From positions 1 to 36,471 of the forward strand of contig NAVB01000653.1 of the NCBI GenBank assembly GCA_002179805.1: a DNA stretch of 36,471 bases. The letters are read 5' to 3'. The notes beneath the pieces are model-generated. The model saw only the letters and a program-made list of their open reading frames with translations, ran no database searches and was not told the DNA's origin. Every line of letters begins with the position of its first letter. Positions within the stretch are counted from its first letter, which is position 1. Positions 1-10,436 of the stretch are shown piece after piece. The position numbers and the translations under genes were made by a program. This DNA comes from Acanthamoeba lenticulata. Taxonomy: Eukaryota > Discosea > Longamoebia > Acanthamoebidae.

Positions 1-2253
1 GCCCTTCCTCCAGATCCCTGGTGTGATCACAGCGCATGCGGTCAGAGTCTGTTCGTCCGGCGCAGGACAACGACAATTGACAAGGACGAGGATGTCGACG
101 TACTTGAGGAGCGTGCGGGCGGCGAGCTTGCGGAAGAGCGAGCCGGGCTCGGTTTTGGCGGTGTCGACTTTGACGACGGCCTCGAACGGGCGCAGGACGG
201 TCTTGGCCCGCACGACGACCTCGAGCTCGCCGGCGGCGGCGGACGCGGCCTTGTCGAGAAGGCCGTAGAGGACGAGGCGGCCGCCGCAGAAGAGCGGGGC
301 GAGGCGGAAGGGGGCCGGCTGCACGCGGGCGGCGCCCTTCCACTCGACGGTGATGTCGGTGAGGGCCGGCTGCATGGCGCGGTGGAGCTGGCGCATGACC
401 TTGTCCTCCATGGCCTCGCCCGGGCGCACAAACTCGTAGAAGCCCTCGCCGGCCTTGGCCAGGCCCTTGACGAGGTCCTGCGAGGCGTCGTTGCCGACGC
501 CAAAGGTGAAGACGCGCGTGGTCTGCGCGTGCTGGCGCACAAAGTCGATGCACGCCTGCGTGTTGGAGACCTCGCCGTCGGTCAAGATGAACAGCTGCCG
601 CGGGTAGCCCTCCTTGGTCGGGCTCTTCAGGACCTCCTGCAGCGGCCGCATGATGTTGGTCCCGCCCAGGTCGGCCGACATCTTTGCCACGTGCTCCGTC
701 GCCAGCTTCAAATTCCTGTCATTCCCGCGCGCGTCAGCGACAACAACAACGATAACGACGATGACGGCAAGGATGATGATGATGATGAAGAGGACGAAGA
801 CGTACCTGTCGTTGTACTCGACGCTGCCCTGAGGGAAGAGATGCTGCGTGTTGGAGCCGAAGCCGATGATGTTGAACATGGTGCCCTCGCCCAGGCTCCG
901 GAGGAAGATCTGGAGGGTGTCCTTGACCTGGTTGATGCGCGAGCCGGACATGCTGCCGGATCGGTCGACGATGAAGATCATCTCCGTGTAGATGTCCTCG
1001 TCATCAGCCAAGTCGAGCTTGGGGTAGAGCGACACCATGACCGTCTTCGTGCCCTGCTCGTTCACCTCCACTCGCCCGCACGGCCTGATCGGCACCATTC
1101 CCAACAAAAATTCGGTATAAGATTATTATTATTATTGACTTAATAATAAAAATTAATGAATAAAATATTGAAAATTATTAATAATTTAAAAAGTAAAAAA
1201 ATTATAAAAATTATAAAAATGAATAGAATGCGGAGGACGCACTCGTGGGGCTTGGCCAGCTTGGTGAGGACGATGAAGTCCTTGGCGGCCTGGGCCTGGG
1301 GGCTGTCGCTGGCGAGGGTGACCGTGGCCTGGGTGGGCTCCTCGCCAAACTCAAAGGTGATCGGGTGCGAGGGCGACGAGAGGCTCTTGATGGCGCTCGT
1401 CATGTGGAAGTCGATGCGAAGCTTGATCTGCGGGAGGGCGCCCGTGGCGCCGAGGGCCTTGTAGGACGGGTTTTCGTTCGAGGGCATGCAGAAGCGCAGT
1501 TGGCCCTCCTCAAAGGTGAGCTCGGTGACGTAGGTGATGGCGATGTCGACCTCCTTGCCCGGCGGCAGGTTGCCCACGTTGACGGTGAAAACGTTGGGCA
1601 CCTCCTCGTCCTGCTCCATGAGGTAGGCCCCATGGCCGCTCGAGATCGCATCGTCCTGACGATGGTGCAGGTCCAATGCCACCAAGATTAGCTAGATGTA
1701 TTTTAATAATAATAAATAAGAATAAAAATGTCGAAAAAAGTAGAAAAAAGTAGAAAAATGAGGGGTAAAGGCATACGTAGGTGTTCTTGGCCTCTTCCTT
1801 CTCCTGGATGGTGCCCTTGATCTTATTGCCATCGACGATGGCTGTGAAGTCGCTCACCGTCGCCTTGTCCTCCAGTGGGAACTGGTAGATGGCTGCAAAA
1901 GAGGAAATATTTATTTATAAAGTTTGTTGAAAAGGTCAGAAGCCACTTACGCTGGGGGTGGGTATGGACGCGCCACTACGGACCTTCAATGGGCGAGTCC
2001 TCTGTGTTGACGAACTTTTGACGAACAGTGATGGACGCGCAGAAGTCGGACACCTTCGCCTCCACGCTCGCCGCCTGAGGCATACACGCAGTGAGCGCTC
2101 AGGCACAGGACAACCAAGAGTGCAACAAACACGCGTGTTGGCAACACGCACCTTGAGCGGGAGGGGGAAGGTTGGTTCTGTCTGCACAGGCGCAGGTCCA
2201 GGCCTCGGGACGCGCCGGCGCGAAATGATATATCCGGGAGCAAAGCTCGGCAT
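1..2253 (-). CDS. VIT and von Willebrand factor A domain protein (3' end missing)
   Basis: Proposed exons on the minus strand are 2253-2152, 2074-1984, 1892-1777, 1655-1243, 1084-806, 715-104 and 17-1, running off the left edge; every join keeps frame. Exons 2 to 4 encode a VIT domain, with the family-like stretches VSDFCASITVRQ and AIYQFPLEDKA and the segment SSGHGAYLMEQ. Exons 5 and 6 encode a VWA domain with an intact MIDAS metal site: DRSGSMSGSR, then the GGTNI threonine and the LTDGE aspartate. VIT-VWA proteins (inter-alpha-trypsin inhibitor heavy chain type) bind partners through the metal site. No signal peptide is visible after the start MPSFAPGYII, so an intracellular scaffold role is inferred. 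Intron 4 (1242-1085) is strikingly AT-rich. The gene is divergent from the PARP gene. The start is the first ATG in frame; the exact substrate or partner cannot be told. Confidence 0.85.
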
Positions 2254-2869
2254 TGTGTTGTGTTGCGTGGGGTGGAGCGAGTGGAGTATCGACGCGTAGG
2301 CGCGGTTCTGTATAAAATGAATCAATCGTGCGCTGCGGCTCGTTTTGCTTTTGGTTGTCAGCTGGGCTGCGTGAAATGGCGACTGCAGTGAAGGGCCAGT
2401 GCAGCGAAATCGTACTATTTTTCTTTATTTTCTCCTTCCTCCGTCATATTAAAAGAAATGAAAAGAGAAATGAAGAACTAAAAATGCCGAAGGCACAGAT
2501 TGGCATGGGCCCACGACGCAAAACGGTTGTAGATGACAGCGACCGGTCGAGGCTGAACGCGGGCGAAGGAGGCGCCACCATGCCGAACTCGTTCTCCAGC
2601 GACTCTGGCGGGCACGAGGCCTTGCGCTCACCGATCTGTTCCGAAGTAGTTGTTTTGTTCCTGGTAGTCGCGCATGGCCGCGTCCTCAAGCCCACCGGCG
2701 AGTCCAACCAACCAACCAGTTGGTTTTTGGGTGCCTGGTTTTTGTCTGCAAAAGTTCTGTTCAAAGTCTTCTTCGAATTGTAATGACCACGAGAACATAA
2801 AATAAGGGAGGGGTGCTGGGGCACGGCAGTTTTTAGTTGTCTAGTTGTCTGCAGACGTCGGCGCTAAAG
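2254..2869. other. Divergent intergenic region between VIT-VWA and NADAR-PARP genes
   Basis: This 616-base stretch separates two head-to-head start codons and should hold both promoters. Open frames exist on both strands (2328-2783 plus, 2824-2444 minus), but their translations are low-complexity, show no domain and are not matched by splice-compatible neighbours. A TATAAAA-like string lies at 2311-2317. Nothing else recognisable was seen. Confidence 0.5.
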
Positions 2870-5800
2870 ATGAAAGAAGACGACGACGGGAAGGTGGTGC
2901 GAATTGCGCTTAACTCGCAAGATCCTCCTTACGGCTGTCTGACCAATGGCGCTCGTTATCCCTTCGAGCTGCATGGCAAGCACTGGCCCACCGTGGTACG
3001 TTTTTGTTGTTTCGTTTAACTAGACTCCCCTTCATGTGGTCCACATGTCGTCATATGAGCTCAACAACGAACGGACATACACTGTGCAGGACCACTACTT
3101 CCAGGCGCAGAAGTTTGTGGGCACCCCGATGGAGGACACCGTGCGGCTCAGCAAGACTGCCAAGCAGGCCATGCGTCTCGGGCGCTCCAAGGGCGCCGCG
3201 ATACGGCAGGACTGGGACAAAGTACGCGACGACGTCATGTACGAGGCCCTCATGGCCAAGTTCAAGCAGCACAAAACGCCCCGCCGCGTGCTGCGCTCCA
3301 CCGGCTCGGCCAAGCTCGTGGGCCTCATGGGCGCGGGTACTTGTGCCTCCTCCTCGGAAGGGAGCCCTCAGCCTCGTGGCCCTTTCGTGTAGGCTGACCC
3401 TCACCTCACGTGGGCACAGAGAGCTACTGGGGCGCTGGCAAGAACGGCAAGGGCCAGAACCGCTGGGGCGAGCTCCTCATGAACGTTCGGTCCTTCCTGT
3501 GTAGTGGTGGTGATGACGATAGTGGCGAGGAAGAAGACGAAGCAGAGGAGAAGAACAAGAAAAAGACAGCAAAAAGCACAAAGAAGCGAAAGGGGGAGGG
3601 CAACAAGGAGGAGGAGAAGAACAAAAAGAAGCGTCTGCGGAAGACGTGCGACAAGGCCAAGGACGATGAGGAGGCCGAAGCGGGCGAGAGCGAAGCCGAG
3701 GAGACACCCAAAGCTTCGACCAGCGAGCCCAAGAAGAAGCAGAAGGGCATCTACACTCGGTTCGTGTTTTCTTCTCTCTTCCTGTACCGCCGTCAGGCGA
3801 CCTCTTGTTATGCTGACGACACGTTGGTGCCCTTCTCGCGGGGCTGTTGGTCACCGGTGCCTCAGGGTGGAGTACGCCACGAGCAACCGCGCCAACTGCC
3901 GCGTGTGCTGGAAGAAGGTGTCCAAGGGCGAGCTGCGCATCGGCAAGCTCTCCTTCTCGCGCAAGTTGTACGTGAAGACGCGTTGTAGTTGTTGTTTCTA
4001 TGTGTTGTAGAAGTTGATGATGTGCCGGACGCAGCGACGGGACGATCTGCGAGTGGCACCACCTGCCGTGCTTCCTCCAGCGCTACACCATCGAAGCCAC
4101 CGACGCGCCCTCCATCAAGTGCGTTTGTGGCTTCCCCCAATGATCATGTCCTGCCAGTTCTTCGTAGTCGCAGCCCTCATGCCGCCTGGTGCTTGCATTG
4201 CGCGCAGGGGACTCGACGAGATCCGCTGGGAGGACAAGGAGAAGCTCCTCAACACGTTTGGCGCTGCCTCGCCCAGCAAGAAGCGCAAGCGGGACGCTGG
4301 AGCGGAGGATGGCGGCCCCGACGGCAAGCAGAAGAAGAAGCAGAAGGCCGAGCCTCTGGACGAGCTCGAGGAAGCGCTCGCCAGCGCCGAGGCCGGCCAC
4401 GAGTCGGAGCCGCGGGACCAGCAAGATGACGAAGAGGAAGAAGACGAGGAGGCCGAGGAAGAAGAGGAGGAAGAGGAGGAAGACGAGGCGATGAAGCATC
4501 AGAACAAGCGGCTCTGGGCCCTCAAAGACGAGCTGCGCAAGCACTGCTCGCGGGACGAGCTCAAGGCCCTGCTGGAGCTCAACGACCAGCCGGCCAAAGG
4601 CGGCAAGATGAAGCTGCTCGACCGCTGTGCCGAGGGCATGCTCTTTGGCGCCGTGCCGCCGTGTCCCGAATGCGGCGCGACGGGCCTCGTCCCCTGGAAG
4701 GGCGGCTTCCGCTGCACGGGCTATGCCACCGGTACGCCACCATCTCCCCCCAGCCTCGACACCATGTCGACATCGGCGTCGGCGTAGACGAGCTGAACCG
4801 ATGTGTGTGCAGCGTGGAGCAAGTGCACGTTCACGCAGGACACGATCGAGCGGCTTGAGTGGAAGATGCCGGAGAACACGCGCAACAAGTACCTCCAGAC
4901 GTTTGAGTTCACGATGGAGAAGCAGGTCGTCAAGAAGAGGACCGCGGCCGAGATCGAGGCCGACCAGCAACGGGAGAAGAAGCGGCGCGCGGCGGCCTTG
5001 AACGCGCAGAGCCCCAAGAAGAAGGCCAAGACCGTCAAGATGGTGGTCAAGGGCAACTCGGCCAGTGCGTGCTTGCGCCTCTTCTTCCCCAATCCATCTC
5101 TGTCTGTCGTGTGTGGCGCTCACTCGAGAGCAAACACACGTGAGCGCAGTCGACGAAAAGACGGGCCTGAGAGAGACCGGCAGCATCTACGTGGACAAGG
5201 ACGGCACCAGCTACAACGCCGTCCTCAACATGACCGGTGCCGCCGCCCTTTTTCTTTCCCACCACGGGCCCTTAAGGGAGGTGCTGACGTCATCATCGTC
5301 ACCGTCGTTGTCGTCGTCAAAGACGTGGTGACGGGGATCAACGCGTACTACAACCTGCAGGTCATCGAGGAGCGCCAGGCCGGCAGCGGGTCGTCGAGTC
5401 CGCACCGGTGGCACGTGTGGCGCAAGTGGGGCCGCGTCGGGACGCGCGTGGGCTCGTCCAAGCTCGACCGCTTCGAGGACGGGCCCGACAAGGCCGTGCG
5501 GCTCTTTGAGAGGGTCTACTTGGACAAGACGGGCAACCGCTGGGCCGACCGGGACGACTTTGAGAAGCAGCCCGGCAAGTACTTCCCGGTCGACATCGAC
5601 TACGGCATCGACGAGTCCTCGACGGCCGGGCAGACGCCCAAGTCGATGGACCCCAACAAGCCGTCGCAGCTCCAGGACGAGCGCGTCAAGAACCTGTTGG
5701 GCCTCATCTTCAACATGGAGAACATGGAGAAGACGATGGCCGAGATGGAGATCGACATCAACAAGATGCCGCTCGGCCGCCTCTCCGAGGCCACCATCAA

Positions 5801-7010
5801 GCAGGGCGTACGAGTCACTGGCCCTGTTTTTGTCTTCAAAAATGGGTCGAGACTGATGTGGTTGAGACACGCACACACAGTACAAAGTGCTGGGCAAGAT
5901 CGAGGAGGCGCTCGACGACGAGGAGATGGACGAGACAGAGCGCAAGCATCGGCTCATCGACCTCAGCAACCAGTTTTACACGTGCGTGCCTCCTGACGTG
6001 CTCTGTGGGAACGAAGCAGTTGCTCATGATCATCGCCGTCGTGAGCAGGATTGTGCCGCACGCCTTTGGCTTGTCGCGGCCGACGATCATCGACAACCAG
6101 GAGCTGGTCAAGACCAAGATCGGTATGTCGCATGACGTCCCATATGAGACGGCAAAGCGTGACCGGGACCTGACACCTACACACACGCAGAGATGCTCGA
6201 CACGCTGGCCGAGATGCAGCTGGCCATCAAGCTCCTGCGCGAGGGCGAGGACACGGACGACGTGATGTACGCCAATTACCAGAAGCTCAGGACCGACATC
6301 GAGCCCGTGCTGCCCACGGACAAGGAGTTCAAGCTGGTGGCCAAGTACCTCCAGCAGACCCACGCGCCCTCGCACTCGCAGTACCGGCTCGAGTTGGTCG
6401 ACCTCTTCCGCGTCGACCGCGAGGGCGAGCGCAAGCGCTACGACAAGTGGGCCAAGCTGCATAACCGCATGCTCCTCTGGCACGGCTCGCGCCTCACCAA
6501 TTGGGTGGGCATCCTCTCGCAGGGCCTCCGCATCGCCCCGCCCGAGGCCCCCTCCACGGGCTACATGGTACGCACCTTTGCGCCGCCCAGCTGGGCTCTC
6601 CCGCGCTGCTGGGCTAACGTGGGCGTTGTGCGGACACACAGTTTGGGAAGGGCGTGTACTTTGCGGACATGGCGAGCAAGTCGGCCAACTACTGCTTCAC
6701 GTCGCCAACCAACGACGTGGGGATCATGATCCTGTCCGAGGTGGCGCTGGGCGACATGTACCAGCTCCGGCACTCCAAGTACATGGACCGCCCACCAGCG
6801 GGCTTCCACTCGACCAAGGGCTGCGGCCAGACCGAGCCCGACCCGACCACAGCCGTGCTCACCAAGGAGGGCGTCAAGGTGCCCTGCGGCGCGCCCGTCA
6901 GCTCGGACGCCGTCGGGTCGAGCCTTCTCTACAACGAGTACATCGTCTACGATCCGGCCCAGATCAACATCAAGTACCTCCTCAAGATCAAGTTCCACCA
7001 CCGCTATTGA
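2870..7010 (+). CDS. NADAR-PARP1-like poly(ADP-ribose) polymerase fusion
   Basis: Proposed exons are 2870-2995, 3090-3336, 3420-3759, 3866-3967, 4035-4118, 4208-4731, 4813-5064, 5150-5236, 5323-5807, 5881-5981, 6049-6122, 6191-6567 and 6642-7010, giving about 1055 residues with all joins in frame. Domain order: NADAR/YbiA-like (about 14-146; WPTVDHYFQAQKF, then YWGAGKNGKGQNRWG); Lys/Glu-rich linker; one PARP-type zinc finger (about 238-310; CRVC and WHHLPC); acidic linker; PADR1 zinc domain (about 395-545; CPEC, then FRCTGYATAWSKC); WGR (about 560-690; RKWGRVGT); helical regulatory domain (about 695-835); ART catalytic domain. The H-Y-E triad is intact: LLWHGSR, GKGVYFAD and NEYIVYD. It should be a nuclear, DNA-break-activated PARP that adds ADP-ribose from NAD+. 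No BRCT domain and no second PARP finger are seen. The NADAR segment is in frame with the PARP part through exon 3, so a gene-model artefact is unlikely but not excluded. Confidence 0.92.
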
Positions 7011-7055
7011 AAAACGTTCTCCAAAATGCGAACGATTGCTTTTAAACTCGTCCAA

Positions 7056-7061
7056 AATAAA
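7056..7061 (+). promoter_or_regulatory. Poly(A) signal of the NADAR-PARP gene
   Basis: A canonical AATAAA lies 46 bases after the TGA stop of the PARP gene. It sits within 30 bases of the opposite-strand signal of the convergent ATE1 gene, so the two 3' UTRs probably overlap. Confidence 0.6.
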
Positions 7062-7080
7062 TACACACTTAAAAAAAGAC

Positions 7081-7086
7081 TTTATT
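7081..7086 (-). promoter_or_regulatory. Poly(A) signal of the ATE1 gene
   Basis: On the minus strand this reads AATAAA and lies about 25 bases beyond the ATE1 stop at 7113-7111. Spacing fits a very short 3' UTR. Confidence 0.6.
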
Positions 7087-7110
7087 ATTCTCTTGCTCGG
7101 GGTGTGATGA

Positions 7111-10088
7111 TCAGGCTCGGAAGGAGAGGACCACACGCGCAGCGATGTCCGGGCTGACGAGGCCGCACCACTGCTCCACCAGCGGCTTCAGCTTCGCGCG
7201 CAGCCGCCCGCGGATTTGCTGTCGACACATACCACATCACACGTGAGCCAAAGGCCCTTGTGCGTGTGGCGGGGGATGGGCGTACGTTAAAGCCGATGAG
7301 GCAGCCGTCGTAAAGGACCGGAACGCGGTCGATGGGCAGGCGCTCGGCCTTGGGTGGCGGCTCGTCCCGTTCGACCAGCGCCGTGAACCGTCCGCCCGAC
7401 GCCCTGCTCGCGAGTGTCGCCCCCTGAGTTGGATGATCCAAACACGCGTGTGTGCGTCTGCACGACACGACGACACGCACCGGAAACGCGGGAGGCAGCT
7501 TTCGAGCGGGACCCATTCGCGGTAGAAGGGGCACATCAGGTCCGACGGCCGGTAGTTGGCCTTGTAGTTCATCTTCGGGCAGTCGTAAATGTAGTAGGCT
7601 GTCCTCCCCCCCCCCGGTTCGCGTCAGGCCCATGAAAACGAAAAGCGAAAGCGAAAGCGAAGACGAAAGTGAGAAAGCGAAAAGGAAGGACGGGAAAGAG
7701 CATCCTACCCATGTAGTAGTGGTGGAAGCGTGGGAGGGCGCGGCTGACGCGCTGGACCCACTCGATCTCCTGGAGGGCCGAGTACACGCCCAGCGACAGA
7801 AACGCGTAGTCCGGGTCGTAGAAAAAATACACCGACGTCAGGCACCTGCACGCGCCAACGCACAAATAAAATTAAAATTATTATTTAATTATTTTTTAAA
7901 AAAATTATTTGTATATTATTATTGCGCTCGTACGAGTGGAGAATATCGAGGACGCCGACGGCGATGAGCTGCCCGTCGAGCCGGTACTCCTGGTGGAAGG
8001 AGCCACAGCCCGTCGGTGGTCGAACCTTGTGGCCCTCGTCCTCGTCCCCGACCGAGCCGTCCTCGGTCGCGTCAAAGAGGGGCGTCACGCACAAAAAGTC
8101 GCTGTAGCTCTTCTCGGTCGACTCCTCCTTGTTGTGGACCTGCATGATGTACTTGCGGTAGAGCAGGTAGGACTCTTGCGTGAACCCGGCCGGCCGGATC
8201 TCCATTTCCCACCGATGCGGCACCACCTCAGCGCCGCTGCCGCTGATGCTGCCGTTGTTGCTGCTGTTGGTGGTGGCGGTGCCGTCTGCGTCCTCTTGGG
8301 TCGTCGTCTGCGGCGCCGGATCCGTCGGGCTCGTCGCGGCGGTTGTGGTCGAGTTGGAGGTTGATGAGGAAGAAGAGGACGATGATGACGAAGAAGAAGA
8401 GACCGCCGGGGTGAAGAAGTTGATCCAGGCACCGACAGCGCTGGCACGCACGACGTCGTTTCCGCCAAAGCAGTGCGCGATGCGGGTCCGTAGTTCATCA
8501 TCGTGACTCAACAATTGCTCGACGTGGCCTAGCACCGTTCGTGCGATCTCGGCCGCACGACGCTCGTCTGCTCGCTTCCGTTCGTTCTTTTCGCGCTTCA
8601 TCTTCTTTGTCCTTGTCTTCTCGTCCGGCTGAAGCCCGCTGGATTCCTGAAATTCTTCGTTTTCGCTCTTCTTGTCGCTTTCGTTTTCGTTCTTTGGCGT
8701 TGTCGCGTTCACGACATCGCCCGCCGTTGACTGGCGGCTGTATAGGGCCTGAAGCTTGAAGGCGACGTTGCACGCGTAGTCGCCCCGGACCTGCCGGCGA
8801 GGTGCTGCAGCGCCCGTCGTCGTCGTAGGCGTCACCTCCACGAGCTGATGATGCAGACGCAGCTCAGGTCCCAAGGGCGGCAGCTCGCCGGCCTCCACGC
8901 TTCGTTGCACGGCGCGCCGGACGACGTCGGCCAGCGCCTCCCTTCGCTGCTCCTCGACGGCCGCCGCGCGCGCACGTTCGTCGCTGTTGTCGTCGTCTCC
9001 TTTACCGCCACCGTCGTTCACCACAACATCGCACGTGCTCTCTTCTCCCTCGTTGTTGTTGTCGTTGATGATGTCGTCGGTCTTCTTGCTTTTGTTGCTG
9101 GTGCTGGTGCTGCTGTTGTACTGGAAGTTGGCGGGCGTGTTGTTGATGTCGCTCAGGAATCGCTCCATCTTGGCCAGCACGTGCTTTTGGTGCTTCGACG
9201 GCACAAACTTGTTGACGTCAAGCCGTATCACGTACTGCGCGCTAAAGTGCCCAGGGAGTCAATTATTATTTATTGATTGATTCTTTATTTTATTTATTTA
9301 TTGGTAATGTTATTTCAATTTAATTTTGGTTATTTTAATTTAATTTTGATTATTTGTGGCGCCAGTACCAGCAGGCCTTGTCGTTGGACGGGTGGTACAT
9401 CCAGGTGCCGGAACGGGTCCAGCCCTGATCCTGCATGACCTCGTAGTCGTCGATGCGCACTCTCCTCGCGGTCATGCCCCAGGAGATGCGGCCCGTGGCC
9501 GACTTGTGGCAGTAGCCGCAGCGCCCACCGTGCTCGCCGTAGGGCCCGACCACCGTGGGCGAGCTCGGCACATCTAGAGTAGACGAGCAAGAAGGGGCGA
9601 CCGACTTGTGAGTTGGAGCTCTGGGCGAGAACGCAAGCGCTTCCACGTACCCGAGAGGAAGGGCGCGTCGATGGAGGGGTCAAAGTCGGGCTCCTCTTCG
9701 GCAGTCCTGTGTCATGCGAGTTGAGATGTTAATGAATAAAAGTGCTTCTTCTGGCCGTCAGGAAGGGGCGTACATGAGGATGTTGATGGCCAGGTCACCG
9801 TCGCCACCGCTGGCCGCTATCGCCTCATCGATCGCCTGCATGTGGATGATTTTCGGTTGAGCAGGATCGCCTTGCACAAGTGAAAAGAAGATGAAGTCCA
9901 AGGTGGAAGAGTGGCAAAGCTGGTTGTGGAGTGGCACATGATGGAACGCGGATCGGTGTGCAGATGCGCACCTGGTCGGCGACAAAGGGAAACATGGACT
10001 TGAGGAGAGGCTGAAGCAAATCTTCCGCCTGGGCAAACGAGTCATTCATGCGCACCTCGCTTGCAGGACTCTCGTCAGCGTCAGCCAT
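7111..10088 (-). CDS. ATE1: Arginyl-tRNA-protein transferase with N-terminal CUE-like domain
   Basis: Proposed exons: 10088-9972, 9835-9774, 9706-9651, 9573-9369, 9241-7934, 7845-7709, 7598-7477, 7423-7286 and 7218-7111, giving about 750 residues. ATE1 moves arginine from Arg-tRNA to N-terminal acidic or oxidised residues, making N-degrons. The N domain (about 88-170) holds CGYC near residue 97 and a CC pair near 146; the family's N-domain cysteines of this type bind an Fe-S cluster. The C domain (about 490-735) shows YYDPDY-type FFYDPDYAFLSLGVYSAL, YDCPKMNYKANYRPSDLMCP and WVPLESCLP. Two features are unusual. Residues 24-60 look like a ubiquitin-binding CUE/UBA helix bundle (LLKSMFP, then SGGDGDLAINIL). 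A low-complexity insert of about 315 residues, rich in Ser, Asn, Asp and Glu, separates the two ATE domains. The donor of exon 7 is placed at GTGTCG because the nearby GTGCGT breaks the frame. Confidence 0.9.
7606..7615 (-). repeat. Poly-C/poly-G tract in ATE1 intron
   Basis: Ten C in a row on the plus strand, inside the intron just upstream of the acceptor of ATE1 exon 7 (poly-G in the transcript). Confidence 0.8.
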
Positions 10089-10436
10089 GCTCGACGAAGC
10101 AACAGAAAGAGGAATCAAACAGCACAGTGCTTGGACTGTTCTTCTTGCATGAAACTGAAATTCAGTTCACTTTCTTTTCATGTTTCGTGCCGGTTGAAAA
10201 TTTTTGTTTTACAAACAATTATTTCCCTTGGGCCAGGTGGGGATGAGCAAAGTGCACGCCTTCTGTACGAGTACGGTTTGGCTAATATCTGGCCACGACC
10301 TTCTTCTTCGTTTCGTTCGGTCACCCAGGCGGAAGCAAACGCCGGCCAAGGCAGAAGTCGCCCACTCGCCAAAAAGCGCCAGCTTCGAAAAAAGCCGAAG
10401 AAAAAAGGCGCAAAAGCTTGCACGTGACCCTTGTGA
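10089..10436. other. Divergent promoter region, ATE1 and VTT-protein genes
   Basis: This stretch of 348 bases lies between two head-to-head start codons. No RNA gene, domain-bearing frame or clear repeat was seen; it is presumed to hold both promoters. Confidence 0.45.

Noticed and set aside
2328..2824. Open frames on both strands in the VIT-VWA/PARP intergenic region
   Set aside because: No recognisable domain, biased composition and no splice-compatible partner; more likely promoter sequence.
3488..3505. Possible intron of about 15 bases after the NADAR domain (GTCC to TAG)
   Set aside because: Far too short for a spliceosomal intron, and the frame reads through without it.
4083..5186. 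Long minus-strand open frame of 367 codons opposite the PARP gene
   Set aside because: It is the antisense of well-supported PARP exons and introns; Leu/Arg/Val-rich composition is typical of reversed GC-rich coding DNA.
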